Part shown: one piece after another, positions 54,627-54,823 of the stretch | Numbering within the stretch: the first letter of the stretch is position 1 | Layout of the letters: every line of letters begins with the position of its first letter | Origin: a bacterium | Lineage (GTDB): Bacteria > Planctomycetota > Planctomycetia > Planctomycetales > Planctomycetaceae | Direction of reading: 5' to 3' | NCBI GenBank assembly: GCA_016124895.1 | Contig: WGMU01000013.1 | Span: forward strand, 1-54,823 | DNA length: 54,823 nt | Made by a program: the position numbers and the translations under genes | Notes under the pieces: model-generated | What the model was told of the DNA's origin: nothing | Seen by the model: only the letters and a program-made list of their open reading frames with translations | The model's database searches: none

Positions 54627-54823
54627 TCAAGTCACAGGAACATCGAACCACTCTTTCCAGACCGGCGGAATCTCAGCCATCAGAGTGATCAATTCACGCG
54701 TCGTCGGATGTGCAAACTGCAGCGAGGCGGCGTGCAGGGCGAGTGCTCGTCGGTTGTTGCACGTCGGGCCGCCATACTTCACGTCACCGAGAATCGGCCA
54801 GCCGCGCGACGACAACTGCACCC
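54627..54823 (-). CDS. RluA-type pseudouridine synthase, C-terminal part
   Basis: The last ~65 residues of an RluA/RluC/RluD-family pseudouridine synthase, which modifies uridines in rRNA or tRNA. Visible are GWPILGDVKYGG, the sequence before the C-terminal RALALHAASLQFAHP that is typical of the family. The frame is open to the right edge, so the catalytic Asp and any S4 domain lie outside. Its stop is about 105 bp from the ComEA-like start in the same direction. Confidence 0.88.
   Translation of the reverse strand, partial: VQLSSRGWPILGDVKYGGPTCNNRRALALHAASLQFAHPTTRELITLMAEIPPVWKEWFDVPVT

Overview
This is a high-GC bacterial chromosome segment almost certainly from a member of the Planctomycetota. 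The family content is diagnostic: a DUF1501 protein beside a large PSCyt1/DUF1549/DUF1553 cytochrome, a PVC-type membrane-bound dehydrogenase with a C-terminal CxxCH haem site, a DUF1559 prepilin-like protein, a Ser/Thr kinase fused to WD40 repeats, and intergenic spaces filled with short hairpin repeats. I saw no rRNA, tRNA, transposase, integrase or CRISPR array. The right and left edges cut through an RluA-type pseudouridine synthase and a glycogen branching enzyme.

Layout. 1-11.4 kb: partial glgB (-), then a run of + strand genes: secreted DUF1570 metallopeptidase, 1220-aa PVC haem protein, aldose epimerase coupled to a polytopic glycosyltransferase-like protein, inorganic pyrophosphatase and a secreted alpha/beta hydrolase. 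11.4-23.2 kb: mostly - strand: FabI-like reductase, M20 deacylase, secreted glycosidase-like protein, C45 acyltransferase with a large extra N-terminal region, thioredoxin/cytochrome c/PDZ protein, DUF1501 and PSCyt1 genes. 23.5-32 kb: a type II secretion/type IV pilus-like locus on the - strand (one ATPase, three consecutive GspF-family membrane proteins, I-, J- and K-like pseudopilins and a DUF1559 prepilin), with no secretin or GspC/L/M seen. 32.1-36 kb: a hypothetical secreted protein and mutS. 36.7-40.7 kb: the kinase-WD40 giant (+).

40.7-51.1 kb: an unusual region. A small remnant (40787-41014) joins a piece of MutS to the C-terminus of the sigma factor encoded at 50111-51130; both parent genes are in this window. 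Between them is a tightly packed - strand operon of about eight genes (49924 down to 41033): a Cys-containing polytopic membrane protein, a NosL-like Cys protein, an ASPIC/UnbV beta-propeller protein, a small one-helix protein, a FtsX/MacB-type permease, its LolD-type ATPase, a two-lobed MBL hydrolase and a GT-C-like membrane protein. I infer an envelope assembly or metal-handling system. The sigma factor itself is an ECF protein with an N-terminal FHA domain, which would let a phosphothreonine signal, for example from a kinase such as the one at 36.7 kb, feed into transcription.

51.5-54.8 kb: gamma-glutamyltransferase, a CopZ-type iron-sulfur/zinc protein, a ComEA-like helix-hairpin-helix protein, and the partial RluA-type enzyme. 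Start codons were chosen by signal peptide position, Shine-Dalgarno-like sequence and overlap with the upstream gene; many genes here lack a clear Shine-Dalgarno and those starts are tentative.
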